A stretch of 5,036 nt of DNA, from assembly GCA_021790615.1 (NCBI GenBank), contig JAJYGW010000249.1, positions 1-5,036 on the forward strand. The letters are read 5' to 3'. A model generated the notes under the pieces. That model made no database searches, was not told where the DNA came from, and saw only the letters and a program-made list of their open reading frames with translations. Numbering within the stretch: position 1 is the first letter of the stretch; each line of letters starts with the position of its first letter. Source of the DNA: Actinomycetes bacterium. Its GTDB lineage: Bacteria; Actinomycetota; Acidimicrobiia; Acidimicrobiales; JAKAOS01. The position numbers were made by a program, and so were the translations under genes. Shown one piece after another: positions 1-5,036 of the stretch.

Positions 1-888
1 GACTGCGTCCGCGACTTCTGGCGGGGCCAGGGCCACACGCTCGGGGAGCTCGCCTACCGCTTGACCGGCAGCTCCGACCTCTACGAGGCCTCTGCCCGCC
101 GCCCGTCTGCGAGCGTGAACTTCGTGACCTGCCACGATGGCTTCACCCTCACCGACCTCGTCTCCTACGACGCCAAGCACAACGAGGACAACGGCGAGGA
201 GAACCGCGACGGCAGTGACGACAACCGGAGCTGGAACTGTGGCGTCGAGGGCCCGACGACGGACCCCGAGGTGCTCGCGCTCCGCGCTCGGCAGCGCCGG
301 AACTTCCTGGCGACGCTGGTGCTCTCCCAGGGGATCCCGATGCTCTCGGGCGGCGACGAGATCGGCCGGACGCAGCTCGGGAACAACAACGCCTACTGCC
401 AGGACAACGAGCGATCCTGGTACGACTGGGCCGGTGCCGACGAGGACGTGGCTTCCCTCGTCTCCTGGCTCGTGGCCTTCCGCCGCGCCCACCCGGTGCT
501 CCGGCGCCGGCGCTTCTTCGAGGGTGAGCGCCTGCGTGGCGCCGAGGTCTCCGACATCGGATGGTTCGCCCCCACCGGGAAGGAGATGACCGACGCCGAG
601 TGGGAGTCCCCGGCACCGGCCAGCCTCGGCATGGTGCTGAACGGCGACGCCATCCCGAGCCCCGGCCCGAGAGGGGAGCGGATCCGCGACGACACGCTCC
701 TCGTCGTGTTGAACCCGACGCCCGACGCGGTCTCCTTCGTCTTGCCGGACGGCAGCTGGGCCGGTGCATGGCTCGTCGAGCTCGACACCACCCAGGCCGG
801 CCCACCCGTAGCGCCGGCCCGACACGAGGCGGGGGCTGCGCTCGACGTGGGACCCCGCTCGCTCGTGCTGCTCCGCCGCTGCGGCTGA
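1..888 (+). CDS. glgX: Glycogen debranching enzyme GlgX/TreX, C-terminal part (5' end outside window)
   Basis: The enzyme hydrolyses alpha-1,6 branch points in glycogen or limit dextrins in the cytosol (GH13, isoamylase-like subfamily). The frame is open from the first base and begins inside the protein with VRDFWRG, so the true start lies upstream; the TTG at 61 is internal. About 295 residues are visible, roughly the last 40% of a family that usually runs near 700. Visible GH13 signatures include VNFVTCHDGFTL (window residues 39-50), whose His45-Asp46 is conserved region IV with the transition-state-stabilising Asp. It is followed by KHNEDNGEENRDG, SWNCGVEGPT, LSQGIPMLSGGDEIGRTQ and GNNNAYCQDNE, all typical of GlgX/TreX. 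The catalytic nucleophile and the acid/base lie upstream of the window. The last ~100 residues (DDTLLVVLNP onward) fit the C-terminal beta-sandwich. The gene ends in TGA at 886-888, convergent with the hydrolase. A trehalose-pathway TreX role is possible, because TreX and GlgX are not separable from this fragment. Confidence 0.95.
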   Translation, partial: DCVRDFWRGQGHTLGELAYRLTGSSDLYEASARRPSASVNFVTCHDGFTLTDLVSYDAKHNEDNGEENRDGSDDNRSWNCGVEGPTTDPEVLALRARQRRNFLATLVLSQGIPMLSGGDEIGRTQLGNNNAYCQDNERSWYDWAGADEDVASLVSWLVAFRRAHPVLRRRRFFEGERLRGAEVSDIGWFAPTGKEMTDAEWESPAPASLGMVLNGDAIPSPGPRGERIRDDTLLVVLNPTPDAVSFVLPDGSWAGAWLVELDTTQAGPPVAPARHEAGAALDVGPRSLVLLRRCG

Positions 889-942
889 CGGACCGAGCCC
901 CGGCGACCGCCCGACCGAGCCGCGGCAGCCGTCGGCCCGTGC

Positions 943-2199
943 TCAGCGAAGGAGCGCGCCGTAGGTGAGCACCTGGAGGAGCCGGGCGAGCGGCCAGGTG
1001 CTAGACGGGACGAGCTGCGTGAGCAGGATGCCGACGATCTCCTCCGCGGGATCGACGAAGAAGGTGGTGCTCGCCGCGCCACCCCAGGTCCAGGTCCCCG
1101 GGCTGACGGGCGTTCCTGCTGCGACGGGATCGACGAACACTGCGGGCCCGAGCCCGAAGCCGTACCCGGCCATCGGCCCGTTGAAGTCCGGCCTCCCCAT
1201 CTCGGCCACGTCTCGCCTGCCCGGGAGGTGGTTCGCCGTCATCAGCCCAACCGTGCGCCGGCCGAGCACGCTGGCGCCGTCGAGCGTCCCCCCGGCGCAC
1301 AGGGCGCGGGCGAATCGGTGGTAGTCGTCGAGGGTCGACACGAGCCCGCCACCGCCCGAGAGGACACCGGGCGGCCGGCACCAGCGAGACCCGGGTCCGC
1401 TCTCGAGCTTCGCGAGCGCCCCGTCTCGCCACTGGTAGCAGGCTGCCAGCCGCTCGCCCTCCCCCTCGGGCACGTGGAACGCCGTGTTCGCCATGCCCAG
1501 CGGGCCGGTGAGGCGCGCTGCGACCAGCTGGTCGAGGGGGGCGCCACCGAGCACCTCGGCGAGGCGGCCGACGACGTCGGTGGCGACGCTGTAGTTCCAG
1601 GCGGTCCCCGGTTCGAACAGCAGCGGCATGGTCGCGAGCTCGTCCACGAAACCGGCCAGATCTCCCGGGAAGGCGCCCGGTTCGAGCCGGGCGCGCACGT
1701 AGGCAGCGTCGAGCGGGCGCTCGCCGAGGAACCCGTAGGTGAGCCCTGCGGTGTGGGTGAGGAGGTGACGAACGGTGAGCTGCCGCTTCGCCGGGTGGGA
1801 GTGGGTCGGGTCGCCGGCCGGGTCGTCCACCACCCGGGGCTCGGCGAACGCCGGGAGGTAGTCGCCGACCGGGTCGTCCAGGCCGAAGCGGCCCTCCTCG
1901 AACAGGCTGAGCAGCACCGCCGAGACCACTGGCTTGGTCATGGAGTAGATCCGCACGAGCGTGTCGGCGTCGAAGGAAACCCCGCGCTCTCGATCCGCGG
2001 CACCGGTTGCGAAGCGACAGACCACGGTTCCGCGTCGAGAGACCAGCACGGATGCCCCGGCGAGGCGGCCGGCCTGGACCATCGCGGAGAGCGCCCCACC
2101 CAGGCGGGCGAGGCGGACCGGGTCGAAGCCCGCCTCCTCGGCCCGTGTTCGGAGCACCCCGTTCCACTCGATCTCGTCTGGTTCCCTCGTCCGGGTCAT
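943..2199 (-). CDS. Serine hydrolase, beta-lactamase/esterase EstB (class C-like) family
   Basis: This 418-residue protein belongs to the serine beta-lactamase-like family that includes class C beta-lactamases, EstB-type esterases and D-aminopeptidase relatives. Seen motifs are the SxxK nucleophile motif SMTK (Ser86, Lys89), the second-motif Tyr203 in WNYSVATDVVG, and a WGG triad at 372-374 (TWTWGGAAS) in place of the KTG/HTG of true beta-lactamases. The family-typical LLTHTAGLTYGF lies at 146-157 and GPLGMANTAF at 232-241. No signal peptide or membrane segment is visible, so the protein is probably cytosolic. The WGG motif points to an esterase or transacylase-like activity rather than antibiotic resistance; the substrate cannot be read from sequence. 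I chose the ATG at 2197-2199 because the upstream in-frame start (2316) would add 39 Arg/Pro-rich residues with no family character, and because a -10-like hexamer sits just before this ATG. The gene runs divergently from the pnt operon and convergently with glgX. Confidence 0.9.
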   Translation of the reverse strand: MTRTREPDEIEWNGVLRTRAEEAGFDPVRLARLGGALSAMVQAGRLAGASVLVSRRGTVVCRFATGAADRERGVSFDADTLVRIYSMTKPVVSAVLLSLFEEGRFGLDDPVGDYLPAFAEPRVVDDPAGDPTHSHPAKRQLTVRHLLTHTAGLTYGFLGERPLDAAYVRARLEPGAFPGDLAGFVDELATMPLLFEPGTAWNYSVATDVVGRLAEVLGGAPLDQLVAARLTGPLGMANTAFHVPEGEGERLAACYQWRDGALAKLESGPGSRWCRPPGVLSGGGGLVSTLDDYHRFARALCAGGTLDGASVLGRRTVGLMTANHLPGRRDVAEMGRPDFNGPMAGYGFGLGPAVFVDPVAAGTPVSPGTWTWGGAASTTFFVDPAEEIVGILLTQLVPSSTWPLARLLQVLTYGALLR

Positions 2200-2207
2200 C
2201 GGGGCCG

Positions 2208-2213
2208 ACCGTA
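2208..2213 (-). promoter_or_regulatory. Putative -10 element (TACGGT) of a leaderless promoter for the hydrolase gene
   Basis: Read on the minus strand, TACGGT matches the actinobacterial TANNNT -10 pattern and ends 8 nt before the ATG at 2199. The intervening bases (CGGCCCCG) contain no Shine-Dalgarno sequence. That spacing would put the transcription start at or next to the A of the ATG. No convincing -35 hexamer is seen at 17-18 nt. The call rests on spacing and on the matching arrangement at pntAA. Confidence 0.4.
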
Positions 2214-2241
2214 CCCGGACGAGGGAGGAGCGCTCGTCGGG
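2214..2241. other. Inverted repeat (imperfect hairpin) in the divergent intergenic region
   Basis: The arms GACGAG (2218-2223) and CTCGTC (2233-2238) are perfect complements around a 9-nt loop. The stem extends by three C:G pairs (2214-2216 with 2239-2241) past one bulged G at 2217, giving nine pairs. It lies immediately upstream of the hydrolase -10 hexamer, where a regulator-binding site would be plausible. There is no T-tract, so it is not an intrinsic terminator. At this GC content, chance is a real alternative. Confidence 0.25.
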
Positions 2242-2266
2242 ACCCGCTTGGGTGAAGGGGACCCGC
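2239..2266. repeat. Direct repeat GGGACCCGC, two copies 19 bp apart
   Basis: The 9-mer GGGACCCGC occurs at 2239-2247 and again at 2258-2266, close to two helical turns apart. A related form, GGGAACCCGC, follows at 2337-2346 near the expected -35 zone of pntAA. The arrangement could be an operator for a dimeric regulator of either divergent gene. No specific regulator family can be named, and low-complexity GC-rich sequence could produce this by chance. Confidence 0.2.
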
Positions 2267-2359
2267 CTCCGGCCACGAGGGATCGGCGCGTGCAGAGGGA
2301 CGCGAGCTCCTGCCACGGGCGCCTGGGCGCGGCTCGGGGAACCCGCCAGCCTGCACCAC

Positions 2360-2365
2360 TACACT
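2360..2365 (+). promoter_or_regulatory. Putative -10 element (TACACT) of a leaderless promoter for pntAA
   Basis: TACACT fits the TANNNT -10 pattern and is an AT-richer island in very GC-rich sequence. It ends exactly 8 nt before the GTG at 2374. The bases in between are pyrimidine-rich (CCCCGCCC) and cannot act as a Shine-Dalgarno sequence, which favours transcription starting at the GTG. The -35 region (around 2336-2342, GGGGAAC) has no clear sigma-70 hexamer. The promoter would drive the whole pnt operon. Confidence 0.45.
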
Positions 2366-2373
2366 CCCCGCCC

Positions 2374-3711
2374 GTGAAGCTGGTGGTGCTGCGGGAAGCA
2401 GCGAGGGGCGAGCGGCGTGTGGCGGTGATCCCCCCGTCGGTCCCGTCGCTCACCGCCGCTGGCGTGGAGGTCGCCGTCGAGACGGGTGCGGGCCGGGGGG
2501 CACTCTGGAGCGACCATGCCTACCTCGAGGCAGGAGCCACGGTCGCGCCAGCCGGGGAGCTCCTGCGCGACGCCGATGTCGTCACGTCGATCCGCCTGCC
2601 GAGCCCTGCGCTGCTCGGTGAGCTGCGCCCCGGTGCGACCTACGTCGGGCTCTGGTCACCAGGCGCGGAGCCCGAGGCGATCCGGGCGTTGCTCGCCGTG
2701 GGCGCGAGCAGCTTCAGCCTGGAGCTCCTCCCTCGCATCACGCGGGCCCAGTCGATGGACGTCCTCTCGTCCCAGGCAACCGTCGCGGGCTATCACGGGG
2801 CGCTGCTCGCCGCGGCTCGTCTCGGACGCTTCTTCCCGATGCTGATGACCGCAGCGGGGACGATCCCGCCCGCCAAGGTCTTCGTGCTCGGCGCCGGGGT
2901 GGCCGGCCTCCAGGCCATCGCCACGGCGCGACGGCTCGGCGCCGTGGTGACGGGGCACGACGTCCGCGCTGCGGCGGGCGGCGAGGTCGAGAGCCTCGGC
3001 GCCCGGTTCGTCGGCCTCCCGGCGGCAGACCTCGCCGAGGGCGAGGGGGGCTACGCCGCCGCACAACCCGAGGAGCAACTGCGCCGCCAGCGGGAGGCGA
3101 TCGCCGACAGCGTGGCCGGCTCCGACGCCGTGATCACGACCGCGGCGATCCCCGGCCGCCGGGCCCCGGTGGTCCTCACGGAGGCCATGCTCGCTCGGCT
3201 CGCGCCGGGGTCGTTGGTCGTCGACCTCGCGGCGGACTCCGGCGGCAACACCGAGGTGACGAAGCCGGGCGAGGAGGTCCATGTGGGAGGTGCGACGGTG
3301 CTCGGGGTGACGAATCCGCCCGGCTCGATGCCGGTCCACGCGAGCCAGCTGTACTCGCGGAACGTCACCACCTTCCTCGTCTCCCTCGTCCGCGGGGGCG
3401 CGCTCGTCGAGGAGCTCGAGGACGAGATCCTCGAGTCGACCTGCGTGACCTGGAAGGGACAGCTGCGCCAGCAGCGCTTTGCACCGACTGCAGGGGGAGA
3501 GGGAAGCCGGGGCGGCGCAGGAGGGAGCACGCAGGGCCCGACGGCCGCTGGTGGGGCGCACGCAGGCGCGGTCAGCGCAACCCGGCCGGAGGCCGCTCAC
3601 GGGACCGAGCCGGAGGCCGCCCACGGGACCGAGCCGGAGGCCGCTCACGGGACCGAGCCAGGCGCCGCTGGCGGGACCGGCCCGGGTGCGCTCGACGGGA
3701 GTGATCGATGA
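2374..3711 (+). CDS. pntAA: NAD(P) transhydrogenase alpha-1 subunit PntAA (domain I, NAD(H)-binding)
   Basis: This is the soluble NAD(H)-binding subunit of the proton-translocating transhydrogenase; it sits on the cytoplasmic face and passes hydride to NADP+ on PntB. The predicted protein has 445 residues. The GTG start gives VKLVVLREAARGERRVAVIP, matching the family N-terminus (KETxxGERRVA); the frame stays open far upstream, but that part is antisense to the hydrolase. Visible motifs are RITRAQSMDV at 121-130 (Arg121, Gln126 and Asp129 correspond to the nucleotide-site Arg127, Gln132 and Asp135 of the Rhodospirillum rubrum protein), the Rossmann loop GAGVAG at 173-178, and Asp196 in GHDVRAA, which contacts the NAD ribose. 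The mobile-loop Tyr227 (GGYAAAQPEEQ), GGNTEVTKPGEE (290-301) and MPVHASQLYSRNV (319-331) follow. The two-polypeptide alpha subunits usually end near 370-385 residues; here about 75 low-complexity residues follow, including tandem repeats. The stop overlaps the pntAB start by 4 nt. Confidence 0.95.
   Translation: MKLVVLREAARGERRVAVIPPSVPSLTAAGVEVAVETGAGRGALWSDHAYLEAGATVAPAGELLRDADVVTSIRLPSPALLGELRPGATYVGLWSPGAEPEAIRALLAVGASSFSLELLPRITRAQSMDVLSSQATVAGYHGALLAAARLGRFFPMLMTAAGTIPPAKVFVLGAGVAGLQAIATARRLGAVVTGHDVRAAAGGEVESLGARFVGLPAADLAEGEGGYAAAQPEEQLRRQREAIADSVAGSDAVITTAAIPGRRAPVVLTEAMLARLAPGSLVVDLAADSGGNTEVTKPGEEVHVGGATVLGVTNPPGSMPVHASQLYSRNVTTFLVSLVRGGALVEELEDEILESTCVTWKGQLRQQRFAPTAGGEGSRGGAGGSTQGPTAAGGAHAGAVSATRPEAAHGTEPEAAHGTEPEAAHGTEPGAAGGTGPGALDGSDR
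3586..3705 (+). repeat. 24-bp tandem repeat in the 3' end of pntAA (three near-identical copies plus two degenerate)
   Basis: Copies lie at 3586-3609, 3610-3633 and 3634-3657. Copies 1 and 3 are identical; copy 2 differs only at 3621 (C for T), a synonymous GCT/GCC alanine change. Each encodes Pro-Glu-Ala-Ala-His-Gly-Thr-Glu (residues 405-428). A fourth unit (3658-3681, 17 of 24 bases matching) encodes PGAAGGTG, and a fifth (3682-3705) encodes PGALDGSD. The protein pattern P-x-A-x-x-G-[ST]-x persists through all five. The unit length is a multiple of three, so copy-number changes keep the frame and the overlap with pntAB. Confidence 0.9.
3697..3701 (+). promoter_or_regulatory. Ribosome binding site for pntAB (GGGAG)
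   Basis: GGGAG ends 6 nt before the ATG at 3708 and lies inside the last codons of pntAA. This supports the 3708 start and independent or coupled initiation on pntAB. It contrasts with pntAA and pntB, which lack a well-placed Shine-Dalgarno sequence. Confidence 0.6.
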
Positions 3712-4043
3712 GCGGGCTCGCCCTCGCCAGCATCTTCATCCTCGCCGTGTTCGTCGGCTTCGAGGTCATCTCGAAGGTCCCGAGCATCCTCCACACCCCG
3801 CTCATGTCGGGCTCCAACGCCATCCACGGCGTCATCCTGGTCGGGGCGATCGCCGTGCTCTCCACCTCGCACGGCCCACTCCAGGACGCCCTCGGTTTCC
3901 TGGCGGTCTTCCTCGCCACGATCAACGTCGTCGGTGGCTTCGTCGTCACCGATCGCATGCTCGAGATGTTCAAGGGCCGTGGGACGAGTTCCCGTCCCGG
4001 TGGCCGGCCGCCGTCGGGACCGAGCGCGGGCCGGCCGAGGTGA
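3708..4043 (+). CDS. pntAB: NAD(P) transhydrogenase alpha-2 subunit PntAB (membrane domain II)
   Basis: This 111-residue integral membrane subunit supplies part of the proton-conducting domain II between PntAA and PntB. Three hydrophobic segments are visible, at about residues 4-20, 38-54 and 60-80. Family motifs are EVISKVPSILHTPLMSGSNA (19-38, on the loop after the first helix), IHGVILVGA (39-47) and NVVGGFVVTDRMLEMFKG (73-90). His40, in the SNAIHG context at the start of the second helix, appears to sit where the alpha-2 His implicated in proton transfer lies in related enzymes; this is inferred by position. The length is close to that of other stand-alone alpha-2 subunits (about 100-140). 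The last ~22 residues form an Arg/Pro/Gly/Ser-rich, probably disordered tail carrying five arginines. The start overlaps the pntAA stop (ATGA) and the stop overlaps the pntB start (GTGA). Confidence 0.95.
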   Translation: MSGLALASIFILAVFVGFEVISKVPSILHTPLMSGSNAIHGVILVGAIAVLSTSHGPLQDALGFLAVFLATINVVGGFVVTDRMLEMFKGRGTSSRPGGRPPSGPSAGRPR

Positions 4044-5036
4044 GCCATCCCGAGCTCGTCGGCGCGATCGACATCGTCGCGTTCGTCTGCTTCATCCTCG
4101 CCCTGAAAGGGCTCTCCTCTCCGCCGCTCGCGCGCCGCGGCAACCTCGTCGGCGCAGCGGGGATGCTGCTCGCCGTCGCGTTCGCGCTGGCGTTCACCCC
4201 GCTGCACCACCTGCTCCTGCTCGTCGTGGCGCTCGTGCTCGGTGTCGCCGTGGGGGTGCCGGCGGCACGCCTGGTCAAGATGACGGCGATGCCGCAGATG
4301 GTGGCGGCCTTCAACGGCGTCGGCGGCGGCGCAGCAGCGCTCGTGGCACTCGCGACCTTTGCGCAGCGCGGGGGGCTCACCTCCGACGGCGAGCGTGTGG
4401 CGATCCTGGTCGACGTCGTCATCGGCTCGATCTCGCTGACGGGCTCCGCCATCGCCTTCGCGAAGCTCCAGGAGCTGATGACCGGCCGGCCGATCGTCTA
4501 CCCGGCGCAGCAGCGGGTGAACGGGGCGATCGCCATCGTGATCGTGGCGTTCGCCGTTGCGCTCCTCGCCGGCGTCGGGGGGCTGGCCCTCGTCCTCGTG
4601 CTGGTCTCGTCGCTCGCGCTCGGCGTGGCGTTCGTGCTCCCGATCGGCGGGGCCGACGCCCCGGTGGTGATCTCCCTGCTCAACGCCTTCACGGGACTCT
4701 CCGTCGCCGCCTCCGGCTTCGTGCTCAACGACACGGTCCTCATCGTCGGCGGAACCCTCGTCGGGGCGTCCGGCGCCCTCCTCACGCGCATGATGAGCCA
4801 GGCCATGGGGCGCTCCCTCACGAACATCCTCTTCGGCGCCTTCGGTGCCGTGGTGACCGCCACCGGCACGGCTGGCGATGGGAGCGACCGCAGTGTGCGG
4901 TCGAGCACCCCCGAGGACGTGGGCACGATGCTCGCCTACGCAGACCGGGTGATGGTGGTGCCCGGCTACGGGCTCGCCGTGGCACAGGCGCAGCACACGC
5001 TGCGCGAGCTGGTTTCGCTGCTCGAGGCGAGAGGGG
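4040..5036 (+). CDS. pntB: NAD(P) transhydrogenase beta subunit PntB, N-terminal 332 residues (3' end outside window)
   Basis: PntB carries the rest of proton-conducting domain II and the NADP(H)-binding domain III. The GTG at 4040 gives MSHPELVGAIDIVAF, leading into LKGLSSPPLARRGN (22-35), the expected N-terminal motif at the expected distance. VKMTAMPQMVAAFNGVGGGA (79-98) is the family signature; Asn92 occupies the channel position that is His91 in E. coli PntB, and Asn is a common natural variant there. GSISLTGSAIAFAKLQ (129-144), GGADAPVVISLLNAFTGLSV (203-222) and ASGFVLNDTVLIVGG (224-238) follow. Domain III begins near 288 (STPEDVG), and VMVVPGYGLAVAQAQH (304-319) is its NADP-binding start. 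The frame is open to the window end; about 130 residues are missing, since the family is usually around 460 long. No well-spaced Shine-Dalgarno sequence precedes the GTG, so translation is probably coupled to pntAB through the 4-nt overlap. Confidence 0.95.
   Translation, partial: MSHPELVGAIDIVAFVCFILALKGLSSPPLARRGNLVGAAGMLLAVAFALAFTPLHHLLLLVVALVLGVAVGVPAARLVKMTAMPQMVAAFNGVGGGAAALVALATFAQRGGLTSDGERVAILVDVVIGSISLTGSAIAFAKLQELMTGRPIVYPAQQRVNGAIAIVIVAFAVALLAGVGGLALVLVLVSSLALGVAFVLPIGGADAPVVISLLNAFTGLSVAASGFVLNDTVLIVGGTLVGASGALLTRMMSQAMGRSLTNILFGAFGAVVTATGTAGDGSDRSVRSSTPEDVGTMLAYADRVMVVPGYGLAVAQAQHTLRELVSLLEARG

Noticed and set aside
891..921. GACCGAGCC twice in the convergent gap (891-899, 913-921), also present inside the pntAA repeat
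   Set aside because: The 9-mer is made of common GC-rich codon steps. The flanks do not match the 24-bp repeat, and there is no dispersed-repeat structure, so it is probably chance.
889..942. Possible bidirectional terminator between glgX and the hydrolase gene
   Set aside because: The 54-bp convergent gap has only short imperfect GC pairings and no T-tract on either strand. A factor-dependent terminator cannot be excluded but leaves nothing to point to.
2200..2316. 39-residue N-terminal extension of the hydrolase from the ATG at 2316
   Set aside because: The extra residues are Arg/Pro-rich, show no signal peptide or family homology, and would cover the putative -10 element and hairpin.
1228..2373. 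Open frame extending pntAA upstream by 382 codons
   Set aside because: It is antisense to the hydrolase, whose catalytic motifs are clear, and its translation resembles no PntAA region. GC-rich codons simply leave few stops on the opposite strand. Family homology starts at the GTG at 2374.
3701..3714. Programmed frameshift fusing PntAA to PntAB at the ATGA overlap
   Set aside because: No slippery heptamer or downstream structure is evident. pntAB has its own Shine-Dalgarno sequence, and separate alpha-1 and alpha-2 subunits are a known family layout.
3572..4996. 474-codon minus-strand open frame across pntAA, pntAB and pntB
   Set aside because: Its translation is charged, low-complexity His/Asp/Glu/Arg sequence expected from reading GC-rich membrane-protein genes backwards. 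The plus strand carries three recognisable genes there.

Overview
This is a very GC-rich window with dense coding, GTG starts and a GlgX-type glycogen enzyme next to a three-gene proton-translocating transhydrogenase. That combination suggests a high-GC actinobacterium-like genome. Acidimicrobiia or a related lineage is a guess that the sequence alone cannot settle. The window holds five genes, two of them cut by its edges.

Layout. Positions 1-888 (+) are the C-terminal part of a glycogen debranching enzyme (GlgX/TreX type). A 54-bp convergent gap follows. Positions 943-2199 (-) encode a cytosolic serine hydrolase of the beta-lactamase/esterase-EstB family. A 174-bp divergent intergenic region (2200-2373) separates it from a tight (+) operon: pntAA (2374-3711), pntAB (3708-4043) and pntB (4040 to beyond the window end). 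Consecutive pnt genes overlap by 4 nt (ATGA, then GTGA), so they are probably co-transcribed and translationally coupled. pntB has no stop inside the window, but its frame is open and its protein is clearly recognisable.

How the genes work together. The three pnt products make one membrane machine. PntAA is the NAD(H)-binding domain I. PntAB and the N-terminal part of PntB form the proton-conducting membrane domain II. The C-terminal part of PntB is the NADP(H)-binding domain III, which is only just entered here. The complex couples hydride transfer between NADH and NADP+ to proton entry and so supplies NADPH. The glycogen enzyme and the hydrolase have no evident mechanistic link to it.

Most unusual points. 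PntAA carries a roughly 75-residue low-complexity C-terminal extension built partly from 24-bp tandem repeats (an eight-residue Pro-Glu-Ala-Ala-His-Gly-Thr-Glu unit). This tail is acidic, while the neighbouring PntAB ends in a basic Arg/Pro/Gly tail. The two divergent genes also share one start layout: a TANNNT hexamer exactly 8 nt before the start codon with no Shine-Dalgarno sequence, which suggests paired leaderless promoters. I see no wholly new system here; the window is mainly core metabolism with these local oddities.
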